A DNA stretch of 64,000 nt. Origin: Dyadobacter subterraneus (GTDB lineage: Bacteria > Bacteroidota > Bacteroidia > Cytophagales > Spirosomataceae). Below are positions 46,958-56,615 of the stretch, piece after piece. Both the position numbers and the translations under genes were made by a program. The stretch's first letter is position 1, and each line of letters begins with the position of its first letter. The notes under the pieces were generated by a model. That model was not told the DNA's origin. It searched no databases and worked only from the letters and a program-made list of their open reading frames with translations. The stretch covers positions 248,001 to 312,000 of the forward strand of contig NZ_JACYGY010000002.1 of assembly GCF_015221875.1 (NCBI RefSeq), read 5' to 3'.

Positions 46958-47255
46958 TGAAATCAGGATTTTTCGATATGAAAAAGGCTTACGATTTTTT
47001 TAGAATTAATTTTACTTTTGGGTGTTAAGCAATAATTATGCCAGAATAAGTATTGTACCTGAAATTCATAATTTTATATTAAAATGTATTTATGAAAATT
47101 TGTTTTCTGAATTGGTTTTAGAAATAGAAATTATTTAGTGAGGAAATAGGCTCGTTGATAATACAGGAATTATCTTTTTTTTGAAAAAATTATAAGCATC
47201 GTATTTTATTAAAAGTTTTATTTGATGCTATGATAATATTAAAATTCTATACTTA
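46958..47255. other. Divergent intergenic region before kaiC and the VTT gene
   Basis: This AT-rich 298-base gap must hold the promoters of the minus-strand kai operon and the plus-strand VTT gene. No clear TAnnTTTG element is seen for either. It contains runs such as AATTATTTAGTGAGG but no palindrome of note. Confidence 0.5.
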
Positions 47256-47969
47256 ATGACTGATCTGAAAAAAAATGAAAAAGCCAAACGTAATAATTAC
47301 CTGACCTGGATTGCGGTTGCAGTTTTGGTGGGCCTGGTTGCAAGCTATTTCCTTTTCCCAGAATTGAAAGCAGGTGTCAATGAAGCTTTTGATGTACTTA
47401 CAAGCAAGGATGAAGTCAGGATCAAATCCTGGGTTAAACAGTTTGGAGCGCTGGGGCCAATTGTTGTAATTCTGGCCATGACGTTACAAATGTTCCTTTT
47501 GATTATCCCGAACCTGTTGTTATTTATAATTGCAATCATTTGTTACGGACCCATCTGGGGATCGCTGATTTGTCTGGCAGGTGTTTTTGCTTCGTCGTCA
47601 CTAGGTTTTATCATAGGAAGAAAACTCGGCCCGGGAGCAATTGATAAGTTTGTATCAGAAAAAACGCAGACAAAAATTTCGCTTTATGTCAAAGAATACG
47701 GTGTCAAGGCAATCGCAATTGCACGTTTATCTTCATTAGCAAGTGATGCCTTAGGATTCGTTGCCGGTATTCTTGAAATGAAATATAAAAAATTTATAGC
47801 AGCTACCATGGCGGGAATAATTCCTGTAATCGTGCTGATTGCGATTTTTGGCAAAAGTGGAAAAATAGAAAAAAGTTTGATCTTTATCGGAGCCATCTCA
47901 CTTATAATACTTGGCGTAAATATATTTCTGGACAAAAGAAAACAGCGGGCAGCCATGCGACCCAAGTGA
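47256..47969 (+). CDS. TVP38/TMEM64 (VTT/DedA-type) membrane protein
   Basis: This 237-residue polytopic protein has the VTT-domain pattern: an N-terminal helix, an amphipathic ELKAGVNEAFDVLTSKDEVRIKSWVKQFGALGPIVVI segment, the ICLAGVFASSSLGFIIGRKLGPGAIDKF motif (typical GRKLG) and the AIAIARLSSLASDALGFVAGILEMKYKKF region where VTT proteins have conserved Arg and Gly. Members act as lipid or small-molecule transporters or scramblases; specificity is unknown. It is transcribed away from kaiC. Confidence 0.9.
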   Translation: MTDLKKNEKAKRNNYLTWIAVAVLVGLVASYFLFPELKAGVNEAFDVLTSKDEVRIKSWVKQFGALGPIVVILAMTLQMFLLIIPNLLLFIIAIICYGPIWGSLICLAGVFASSSLGFIIGRKLGPGAIDKFVSEKTQTKISLYVKEYGVKAIAIARLSSLASDALGFVAGILEMKYKKFIAATMAGIIPVIVLIAIFGKSGKIEKSLIFIGAISLIILGVNIFLDKRKQRAAMRPK

Positions 47970-48043
47970 TTTTTTTGCTAAGGAAATTCCCGATTCACCT
48001 GTAATTCGAATCCTACGGTATTTCAATATTTTGACAAATAAAA

Positions 48044-48068
48044 AAGGCCGGAAAAAATTTCCGACCTT
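48044..48068 (-). terminator. Terminator of the four-helix-bundle gene
   Basis: AAGGCCGGAAA (48044-48054) pairs with TTTCCGACCTT (48058-48068) with one mismatch, and on the minus strand TTTTTTATTTG follows. It lies between two convergent genes. Confidence 0.7.
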
Positions 48069-48091
48069 ATCTGCCTGCAATCCGGCCATTA

Positions 48092-48538
48092 TTATACAAT
48101 TTGATACGATTCAATATCAGCAAGTGCCTCAGCAATTCCTGCTCTTTGCTTGCGAAGCAACTCGATATGATCCGCATGTTCTTCATAATCTCCTAATGCA
48201 GTATCGAATTTCTCCAGTGCCGCTTTTTCACCCGTAGACACAGCTTCAAGTATTGCTGTATCTTCCTTGCTGCTCAGTGCTTGTTTTATATCAATCCATG
48301 TACGGTGTAACGCTCCTAAAACGCCACCTTCTTCATTTGTTGATTCTCCACCATGCGTAGCGATATGGCTTTTCAGCTCTTGCGCATACACAGCGCGTTG
48401 TGCAGAATATTTTGCAAAGAGAGCTTTCAGTTCCGGATTGTCGGTTGTCTCCGCCGCAGACTCATAACCCTCTTTACCATCATTTAAAATATTTACAAGA
48501 CCTTTCAGATCGCTGATAATTTCTTTATCGTTTGCCAT
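48092..48538 (-). CDS. PA2169-type four-helix-bundle protein (DUF2383)
   Basis: This 148-residue protein is predicted to be an all-helical ferritin-like bundle: DKEIISDLKGLVNILNDGKEGYESAAETT, PELKALFAKYSAQRAVYAQELKSHI, GALHRTWIDIKQALSSKEDTAILEAVSTGE and the last long helix. Start is at ATG 48538 (MANDKE), which fits the family better than 15 extra codons upstream. Members are widespread stress-linked proteins of unknown activity. Confidence 0.9.
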   Translation of the reverse strand: MANDKEIISDLKGLVNILNDGKEGYESAAETTDNPELKALFAKYSAQRAVYAQELKSHIATHGGESTNEEGGVLGALHRTWIDIKQALSSKEDTAILEAVSTGEKAALEKFDTALGDYEEHADHIELLRKQRAGIAEALADIESYQIV

Positions 48539-48783
48539 TGTTTTAAGTTTTTGATGAAAATTAAATACTTGCTTGTTTAGCATTTCACCATCAAAAAATT
48601 GTGCCCGATTTCTCCTTTCATTAATTTACCCATATTGAGAATTGTTTCCTCTATAATCTGTCAAAGCTAAACCAGAGTCGCAAATCTGAATCATGTTAAA
48701 AACGAAGAAAAGAGCTCATCAATAAATAACAGATTCTGTGGAAAATAGAATCGTTACTATTCATCCATACACTCTAAATATGC

Positions 48784-48791
48784 TATCTTTG
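48784..48791 (+). promoter_or_regulatory. -7 element before the AraC start
   Basis: TATCTTTG matches TAnnTTTG and lies 3 bases before ATG 48795, the same tight spacing as at the his leader. It supports that ATG as the translation start and a nearly leaderless transcript. No good -33 TTG was found. Confidence 0.4.
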
Positions 48792-48794
48792 AAA

Positions 48795-49613
48795 ATGCGG
48801 CACCAAGAATTTGAACCTCCGGAAGAGCTCTGTGATACCATAAAATGCTTTTGGTACAACACAAGAGAATACGGGGAATCACAATCAGGTTTTGAAGTAG
48901 TACCAGACGGCTACGCCGAAATAATCTTTTATTTCGGAAGTAGTTGCAGCATTTCTTACCATGGGGAAATGCAGCCATTGCCGTCACCGTTTATTCTGGG
49001 TTTGCTCAACCAACCCATCATTTTTTACTCAAAAAATCGTTTGGAAATCATTGGTATCAGATGTCATCCCTGGACCGTTTTTGATCTTCTCGGACTACCG
49101 TCAGGTAATGATGGAGTACGCGTTTTTGAGCATCCTGTCGCCCAGCTTCAGTCCGTTTTAAGTGAGTGCATCAATACTGGAAAGATAGAGGAAGCGATAA
49201 CAGAAGTAAAACAATATTTCCTGAATGCCCGGTCGCAGGTTACTGCCGACAGTATGTTATTTAAAGCCGGCGTTGCAATGCGGGAAGCGAACGGAACCAT
49301 GCCGGTAAGCCAGGTAGCGGCGGCGGCGAACGCAACGGTGCGTACACTGGAAAGAAAATTTAAGCAATCTTCTGGTTATACAGTAAAAGACGTATCTGGC
49401 CTGATGCGGTTTGAGCAGGTGCGAAACCATTTGCTGCTTGATCCTGATTCCAACCTTGCCGGTCTGGCGCATGAGCTTGGCTATACTGATCAGTCCCACC
49501 TTAGCAAAGAATTCAAACGTTACAGTGGCACAACCCCGGCGGCGTTCGCGCGAAAAACCAGGAGAGGTAAAATAACTTTAAGCAATGATTTTGTCGCATT
49601 TGTACAAGCCTGA
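48795..49613 (+). CDS. AraC-family transcriptional regulator (DUF6597-type N-terminus)
   Basis: This protein has an N-terminal sensor domain (EFEPPEELCDTIKCFWYNTREYG, EVVPDGYAEIIFYFGS, then IIGIRCHPWTVFDLLG) and a C-terminal double helix-turn-helix (VSQVAAAANATVRTLERKFKQSSGYTVKDVSGLMRFEQVRNHLL, LAGLAHELGYTDQSHLSKEFKRYSGTTPAAFA). The frame is open to a GTG at 48738 and an ATG at 48780, but the start at 48795 is best supported by the family's usual beginning and by the -7 word 3 bases upstream. The Tet(X)-like flavoprotein gene begins 49 bases after its stop, so it may regulate it. Confidence 0.88.
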   Translation: MRHQEFEPPEELCDTIKCFWYNTREYGESQSGFEVVPDGYAEIIFYFGSSCSISYHGEMQPLPSPFILGLLNQPIIFYSKNRLEIIGIRCHPWTVFDLLGLPSGNDGVRVFEHPVAQLQSVLSECINTGKIEEAITEVKQYFLNARSQVTADSMLFKAGVAMREANGTMPVSQVAAAANATVRTLERKFKQSSGYTVKDVSGLMRFEQVRNHLLLDPDSNLAGLAHELGYTDQSHLSKEFKRYSGTTPAAFARKTRRGKITLSNDFVAFVQA

Positions 49614-49653
49614 TCCCGTCTCATTACGGAATTTTGCGTTCGTTACTAAATAA

Positions 49654-50799
<1,146 letters not shown>

Positions 50800-50945
50800 G
50801 TGAAGAGATGGTTGTTTTATTGAATTCAGTTTTCAAGAAGTGGATCTTGAATATAATGGGCATGTGTTATAGGGTGCACTTCAACTGCGTATTTGTGTGC
50901 CATCTACCTGGATATTGCGAAATTTTCAAACACCCTCAAAAACAA

Positions 50946-50980
50946 AAAATGCCTGTAAATCATTGACTTACAGGCATTTT
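50946..50980 (+). terminator. Strong hairpin after the Tet(X)-like gene
   Basis: A perfect 13-bp stem AAAATGCCTGTAA (50946-50958) / TTACAGGCATTTT (50968-50980) with a 9-nt loop and flanking A and T runs acts on both strands. It also marks the edge of the tRNA-like scar 22 bases downstream. Confidence 0.75.
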
Positions 50981-51002
50981 ATTGATTTTAAAAACTTCTA
51001 AA

Positions 51003-51025
51003 TGGGAGGGAGACGGGTCTCGAAC
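51003..51025 (-). other. tRNA 3'-end fragment, candidate attachment-site remnant
   Basis: On the minus strand the sequence has a T-loop-like GTTCGAGA followed by CCCGT, CTCCCTC, C and CA, the order of the T-stem, acceptor strand, discriminator and CA of a tRNA. The 5' strand of the T-stem is missing, so it is only the last 23 bases. Such fragments are left where tyrosine-recombinase elements integrate into tRNA genes. No full tRNA was found in the window. Confidence 0.5.
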
Positions 51026-51578
51026 TTTGCTCACAAACAACTCATTGTGAGCTATTTGCAACCTCTTATTTATGCCTACTACACGAATGACGCTGAATTA
51101 AAAATGTATCACGCAGACTATCAATTATTTACAGAAAATATTTTGATAGATTTTAGCGTGTTTTATTGTCTTAAAAACATTTTATATTCCTTTGTTCCTG
51201 TAATTGCCAAAGTTTTTACTAACAAAATTACCTGTTTTACAGAGCTGCGACAGCCCCTTTTCATAGTAAAAATAAGAAATTTTGCACTTCCCTGAAAGAC
51301 TTTTTCAGAATTTATGAGCGGATACGCTGCTTCCATTGCTAGGAAATCCAGCCTTGGAATATTCTCTGACTTACGAATAAGCCCGGATGATCAGTTGAAA
51401 TTTGATTATGTAAAAACGTAAGATTCGGAAGGGCACCCTTAGCTAAGTCATTAAATGAACTACGACCTGCAAATCTGATAGATCAAACATTCGGTAATTA
51501 ACGATCAATTTTGCCGAATGTTTGCGGCATTTTAGGGCTAAGTTATGCGGATTGGACCATCCCTAATAGGTAGACAAA
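51026..51578. other. AT-rich decayed region, no gene supported
   Basis: About 550 bases without a convincing gene. A 97-codon frame starts inside the tRNA fragment and a 35-codon frame (MSGYAASIARKSSLGIF start, 51314-51421) has a codon-like look, possibly a remnant. Together with the neighbouring ardA this looks like eroded mobile-element DNA. Confidence 0.45.
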
Positions 51579-52778
51579 TTACTTCATATACCAGGGTTTA
51601 AGCGGCCATCCCCTTTCTGTTTGTCCATAGCTGCTCTCTTGATTGGACCAGGCACCCGTATTTCTATTAGACTCGTTTTGAGTCATGATTGTTTCCGGCG
51701 CGATGCCATCAAGCCACTCGTCGTCAGATCCAACGGCCGGATCATACCAATCCACTTTTTTTCTCGCCCAATCAAGCCAGGCTATCATCTCTTCACTCAT
51801 GTTATCCTCGGCCAGGGCTTCACGCTCCCTGTGATCAATGTACTCGCGGATCATCTGACTTTCCTTCCAACGGCTTGCATCTTTGGCAAGCTGCCTAAAA
51901 GATTTTATCTCCAGTTTTATTCTCTGCTCCCGTTCTTTTCTTACTCTTTCCTCCTCAGCCATTTTGGCCCGACTTCTAGCCCATTCTTCATGCACTTTCT
52001 TAAGATGCTCACCCATCAATTCCAGTTTGGAAATGAGCTTTGATAGCTGCTGCTCTACCTTTTGCAGTTTACCATCCTTACAACTGGTGGTGGTATATCC
52101 CTGTTCGAACTGGAATATTAAAGTACCGTTCGCTTTGAAGGTTCTGGTGTTCCACCGGTCGGTGCCAATTACGACGTTGCGCGCCTCTTTCAAAGCCATG
52201 TCTATCGTCTCTCCTGCTATTACAACTTTATAATAACCTTCTTCGAGAATAAAGTCGTGGCCTCTTTTCCGCATTGCTTTGATGAAAGTGTCCATAATAA
52301 GCAGGGAACGGTCAACCAGGTCTACCGACACACTTATGTGGACATTCGGCGTATGAATCGAACGAAGGCCATCATGGTCGATAAATTCCTTTTTCGAAGC
52401 AAATGCCTGCCTAGCCTTCACGATCAGCGGGTCCGGATTTATTAACGAATCTTTCACGACAAGATCAATGGATGGGTCCGCTTCAATTGATCTTTGCAAG
52501 GCCACCTGCGGAGATAACCCATCTTCAATTGCATTTTCTCCTTCCACTCTCAGGGAAAGTTGCAGCTGCTGCTCGCCGTCACTTTTCTCGGCAAACGGCT
52601 TGATTTTTACTTTCTTTCCTGCCTTCACCTTATTCCAATGCCCCTGATCCGGCAGAGGAATACCCATACGTATGCAGGCCTTTCGAAGGCCGTTATCTGA
52701 AATATTATATTTTTTCGAAAGGGCGGCCAAAGAATCCGACCAAACCAAATTATACAAGTCTTTACGTGAAAATACCAT
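51579..52778 (-). CDS. Hypothetical protein with N-terminal HTH-like segment
   Basis: This 399-residue protein begins FSRKDLYNLVWSDSLAALSKKYNISDNGLRKACIRMGIPLPDQGHWNKVKAGKKV, which looks like a helix-turn-helix DNA-binding unit of a type I have seen in many hypothetical proteins of mobile regions (a (R/T)E(E)LY-LVW-pattern). The middle is beta-rich (HTPNVHISVSVDLVDRSLLIMDTFIKAM) and a charged helical stretch (EEWARSRAKMAEEERVRKEREQRIKLEIKS) precedes an acidic C-terminus. There is no enzyme motif. It sits between the tRNA fragment and ardA. A regulatory or anti-defence role is only a guess. Confidence 0.7.
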   Translation of the reverse strand: MVFSRKDLYNLVWSDSLAALSKKYNISDNGLRKACIRMGIPLPDQGHWNKVKAGKKVKIKPFAEKSDGEQQLQLSLRVEGENAIEDGLSPQVALQRSIEADPSIDLVVKDSLINPDPLIVKARQAFASKKEFIDHDGLRSIHTPNVHISVSVDLVDRSLLIMDTFIKAMRKRGHDFILEEGYYKVVIAGETIDMALKEARNVVIGTDRWNTRTFKANGTLIFQFEQGYTTTSCKDGKLQKVEQQLSKLISKLELMGEHLKKVHEEWARSRAKMAEEERVRKEREQRIKLEIKSFRQLAKDASRWKESQMIREYIDHREREALAEDNMSEEMIAWLDWARKKVDWYDPAVGSDDEWLDGIAPETIMTQNESNRNTGAWSNQESSYGQTERGWPLKPWYMK

Positions 52779-52986
52779 GTTGGAATTATAGACAACAACT
52801 ACTTAGCCATGGCAGCATTACCATCTTTTAAAGCAAGCACGTTGTGGTGATGAATATTTAAACTTCGACCATTCAGTAGCTTCAAAGCAGCCGACAGCGG
52901 AAGTTCAGTTAATATATTCAATCATAATTAAAACTGCAAGAGTAAAGGTCTGACAACGATTCCGCTGTCAGACTCTCTTGGTTTTC

Positions 52987-53544
52987 TTACATATCCAGGA
53001 AAATATGTCCGTCATATTCGCTGTAATCTCCCAAAAACATATCTCTTCCAAAGGCTTCATAATCGAAATACCTTTCCAACATCTGTGGCACTCTTTCCAG
53101 AAGGCCTATGTCTTCAATATATTGGTAAGCAAATTCGGTTTTCGGGTCTTTCATGGCTCCACCGTAATATCCCTGATAAGCTTCATTGAAACCTTCCAGT
53201 GTTTCATCTAGATCATTTCCATTGGCTGGCCAGGATATGATATTTGAGCAGTATAATTCAAAAGCCTCTGCTCTTTGGTCATCCATTTCAGAAACAGTTT
53301 CAAAGTATCTGAAAGTATCTTCATGAAGACTGCATTTCGATATTAAAAATCCTGGAATACATTCCCAGTCCTGAAACATAAGCTCCGGCAGGAATTCATT
53401 TCTATGGTATTCATAGCAGTCTTTATACAATTCTTCTGCATCAGCATAATCTGAAAGAACAAACCACTTTCCGAAAAGCGAACCTGAATTGTACATCCAG
53501 TAAGTTCCTACATAAATCTTTGGAATGTTTCTTAGATTTTTCAT
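52987..53544 (-). CDS. ardA: ArdA-type antirestriction protein
   Basis: ArdA proteins mimic B-form DNA to block type I restriction enzymes and protect incoming conjugative elements. This 185-residue protein (start ATG 53544, MKNLRNIPKIYVGTYWMYNSG) is acidic, with the family blocks LFGKWFVLSDYADAEELYKDCYEYHRNE, EFLPELMFQDWECIPGFLIS and the C-terminal AYQYIEDIGLLERVPQMLERYFDYEAFGRDMFLGDYSEYDG. The frame is open for 60 more codons upstream but this part has no ArdA character. It is normally found on integrative conjugative elements of Bacteroidota; no other conjugation gene is next to it, so it is probably a leftover. Confidence 0.9.
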   Translation of the reverse strand: MKNLRNIPKIYVGTYWMYNSGSLFGKWFVLSDYADAEELYKDCYEYHRNEFLPELMFQDWECIPGFLISKCSLHEDTFRYFETVSEMDDQRAEAFELYCSNIISWPANGNDLDETLEGFNEAYQGYYGGAMKDPKTEFAYQYIEDIGLLERVPQMLERYFDYEAFGRDMFLGDYSEYDGHIFLDM

Positions 53545-54297
53545 GAGTGAAAGACATTTGAAATAGCTTAAGCCCGGCTTTGTGCCATAGGGCAATCGCA
53601 TGTCGCACACGAATGAAAAATGACGGGGTTTATCCCTTGGTTTCAGGCCCAGACGGCGGTTTAAGGAGCGGCCGCAAGCCGCGGTAAATAGCCGAATGAC
53701 GAAGTAAAGGCTCGAAACCGTCATTATTCACTTCGTAACTTTCGTTTGCACTGACTGGTAAACGTGCGGCTGGGTTGCTTTAAAGAAAGCTTTAAATTTA
53801 GTTGGTAGTTAAAAACTTTACATTCCATTTGCCAACTTTGTCCTATTTCCAGCTAGATCAGAATAGTATATTATAACTTTGAATTTTAAGGCTCATCAAA
53901 AATCATAGTAAGTTGTTGTAAGTCATGATCACTATACTGTGCAGTTAATCTACCCGTAAAAGTACTCCTAACTTAGCGGCTGTATAGTTTGATTCTTCGG
54001 CAATCCGCAAAAACGGTGGTTTATCTGAGATTTTCAGTCGAAGTTGATCATCATATGAAAGTGTCACGAACGAGGTTTTTGTGAATACTCTTTGAATACT
54101 TTGGCCATGCTTGATAGTGTCGATTTCAGCCCGCGCCGCTCAGGATAGCATTAAGTGGAGATACGCAAAAAGAGCTGGCACTGGCTAGCGAGACTTAAAG
54201 GAAGCGCAACCATTTTGGCTACAACAATCTCCATATCTGCTACAAGCGCCAGCCGCGCGCCGCATAAATTTGTCTCCCGAAATAACAAGTAAGACAA
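53545..54297. other. Long intergenic region upstream of ardA, possible mobile-element remnant
   Basis: About 750 bases with no convincing gene. The 53545-53780 part is GC-richer and includes TTTAAGGAGCGGCCGCAAGC-like sequence of the kind seen upstream of ardA in conjugative elements by recall; the 53800-54000 part is AT-rich. The last 170 bases before the SDR gene change composition again. Confidence 0.45.
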
Positions 54298-55098
54298 ATG
54301 ACAAAAACTATTTTTATTACTGGTGCTTCAACAGGTATCGGAAGGGCTACGGCCAAATTGTTTGCGGCCAAAGGCTGGAAGGTGATCGCGACCATGCGCA
54401 AGCCCGAAAATGAAAAAGAACTCAATGCGCTGGATAATGTAACGGTGCTTCCCCTGGACGTGACTAACCCGGCGCAAATCCGCGAAACGATCAAACAGGC
54501 GCTGGCTTTGGGCGATATTAATGTAGTATTTAACAATGCGGGTTATGGATTGTTCGGCGCATTGGAAGCGATGACGGACGAGCAGCTGGTACAGCAAATG
54601 GAAACAAATTTTTTTGGTGTCGTGCGGGTGACGCAGGCCTTCATTCCGTATTTTCGTAAGCGAAAAGCGGGGCTTTTTATCACCACCGGCTCTTCGGCAG
54701 GACTGATGGCTTTCCCGGTAAGCTCGATGTACGATGCCAGTAAATTTGCACTCGAAGGCTGGGCGGAAAGTCTGTCTTATGAGCTGAATGAGTTTGGAAT
54801 TGGGATTAAAACCATTGAACCCGGATTGGTGGCGACTGAAATCGGTGCGAAAGCGGTGTTTGCCACGCACCCGGCTTATGAAGCATTGACCAGCAAATTC
54901 ATGGCGATGCTCGCACCTGACAAAGCTGCGTCAACTTCAGAACAAATCGCCGAAGTGGTGTATGGCGCGGCTACGGATGCTACCAACACATTGAGATACG
55001 TTTGTGGCGAGGATGCCAAAGAACTTTACGCCCAGCGCCTGGCTGCGGGCGACGAAGCTTTTAGGAGCGGGATTAAACAATTATTAGCCGCTGTTTAA
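54298..55098 (+). CDS. SDR-family oxidoreductase
   Basis: This 266-residue short-chain dehydrogenase shows the NAD(P) site FITGASTGIGRATAKLFAAKG, NNAGYGLFGALE, the catalytic Ser (TGSSAGL) and the YDASKFALEGWAESL motif with Tyr and Lys. It resembles the classical group with KxxE-type NADPH preference. The neighbourhood is GC-richer than the rest of the window and its codons look unlike those of the flanks, suggesting horizontal acquisition together with the AraC-type gene 54 bases downstream, a common pairing of regulator and SDR. Confidence 0.9.
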   Translation: MTKTIFITGASTGIGRATAKLFAAKGWKVIATMRKPENEKELNALDNVTVLPLDVTNPAQIRETIKQALALGDINVVFNNAGYGLFGALEAMTDEQLVQQMETNFFGVVRVTQAFIPYFRKRKAGLFITTGSSAGLMAFPVSSMYDASKFALEGWAESLSYELNEFGIGIKTIEPGLVATEIGAKAVFATHPAYEALTSKFMAMLAPDKAASTSEQIAEVVYGAATDATNTLRYVCGEDAKELYAQRLAAGDEAFRSGIKQLLAAV

Positions 55099-55152
55099 AA
55101 CCAAACGGTCTGCCAGCGCAGGCGGGAACGATTTGCGCCGGCAGACCATTAT

Positions 55153-56075
55153 GTGATTATGAAAAGGGAACATCTCAAACCGCGCGTGTACCACTCCATT
55201 GCCGAAATGCAGCGTGCATTCGGCCTGCCGCAACCATTGCACCCTTTGATCAGCTTGCTCGATTTCAATAAGGTGCAGATCACGGCCGAAATGCTGGCCG
55301 ATACTTTTGCCATGGATTTTATAACATCACCTATAATGAATCGGCGGGCTGCCGGATGAGATATGGGCAGACAACCTACGATTTTCAGGTAGGCGGTATG
55401 TTTTTTTCCTCGCCGGGCCAGCCGTTGACGGGCATTCAAGTGGCCGAATCGACCCTGGGATTTACATTGCTTGTCCACCCTGATTTCCTGCGAAACTATC
55501 CACTGGACGCCAAAATCAAGCATTATGGCTTTTTCTCTTACTCGGTGACCGAGTCGCTGCATTTGTCGGACAAAGAAAAGTTGATCATCGAAGGCATTGC
55601 CAGAAACATTGGCGACGAGCTCGAAACGGCGATCGACGAGCTGAGCCAGGATGTGCTGATTTCACAAATGGAGCTGATGCTGAATTATAGTCAGCGGTTT
55701 TACAAACGCCAGTTTATTACCCGAAACCCAATCCACAATGCATTGCTGGAAAAGATGGACCAATTGCTGAACAATTATTTCGACGAGGAGACCGCCCTGC
55801 TGAAAGGGCTTCCGAGCGTTCAATATTTTTCAGACCAACTACACGTTTCACCCCACTATCTTGGCGACATGCTCCGGGCACTGACCGGCCAGAGTACGCA
55901 GCCGCACATTCACAATAAGCTTATTGAGAAAGCAAAGGAAGTTTTGACATTTAGTGATCTGACAGTAGGTGAAATCGCCTATCAGCTCGGTTTTGAGCAT
56001 CCGCAGTCTTTTAGTAAGTTATTCAAATCAAAGACAAACTTTTCCCCATTAGAATTCAGAGCGAGCTTTAATTAA
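55153..56075 (+). pseudogene. Frameshifted AraC-family regulator
   Basis: Two overlapping frames make one AraC-type protein. The first (55153-55359) runs HLKPRVYHSIAEMQRAFGLPQPLHP to LADTFAMDF, and the second (55356-56075) continues with MRYGQTTYDFQVGGMFFSSPGQP and a C-terminal HTH (LPSVQYFSDQLHVSPHYLGDMLRALTGQST, LTVGEIAYQLGFEHPQSFSKLFKSKT). Adding one T to the TTTT run at 55317-55320 would restore the expected DFYNITYNESAGCRMRYG link. A one-base deletion is therefore the simplest cause; sequencing error in a homopolymer is the alternative. It accompanies the SDR gene and would be its regulator if intact. Confidence 0.85.
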
Positions 56076-56615
56076 AAGAGGCAGGCTATGAATTTTGAGA
56101 GTGATACGTATTGGAATTTATCGCAACAAGTGAGATGAAGTTTATCCAGTACCTCCGTTGCTACTTTTGGGGCCGTCCAGTTTTTGAATTGCAGCTCCCA
56201 GCTTGATTGTTGGGTTTGTTCGTTAAAAACCTCTGACAAGTCTCGAGTGCCTCGCGACGGAGAAATCGATTATCAAGTAAAGCCAAAGAATTAGGTCTCA
56301 AATCTTGTAATGGTTCAAACAGATATTAACTAAGTTGGAAATATAGTCATTTTATTGAGATTTAAAATCCGAATATTTGGTATCAAAATATCAGGGTCTC
56401 ACAGCTATAAAATTGATACTCTATAAAGTATTTACACTGCTTTAAAGTATCAAGTTCGATATTTTGTGTTTTAGGGGCAATTGATGCAGCACTTACCGGA
56501 TTATCTGCAAATTGAAGACAGCCGGGATGAAATTAATAAAGCAGTGCCTCAAATGCACTGCTTTGATTGCTCATATATATAGGCAGGAAGGTGGAGCTGC
56601 TTGGCAGCACTTCCC
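56076..56615. other. Intergenic region, no gene supported
   Basis: About 540 bases of low-information DNA. A direct word pair (TATAAAGTAT then TTTAAAGTAT, near 56423-56448) and AT-rich stretches are seen. The plus-strand frame at 56512-56865 is the antisense shadow of the fibre gene. Confidence 0.5.

Noticed and set aside
51002..51295. Plus-strand 97-codon frame starting in the tRNA fragment
   Set aside because: It begins inside the attachment-like sequence, has no recognisable motif, no ribosome-binding site, and a composition like its AT-rich surroundings.
51314..51421. 35-codon frame beginning MSGYAASIARKSS
   Set aside because: Codon-like, but too short and without upstream signals; at most a gene remnant.
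53545..53724. 60-codon N-terminal extension of ardA
   Set aside because: Basic and unlike ArdA, whereas ATG 53544 gives the usual start.
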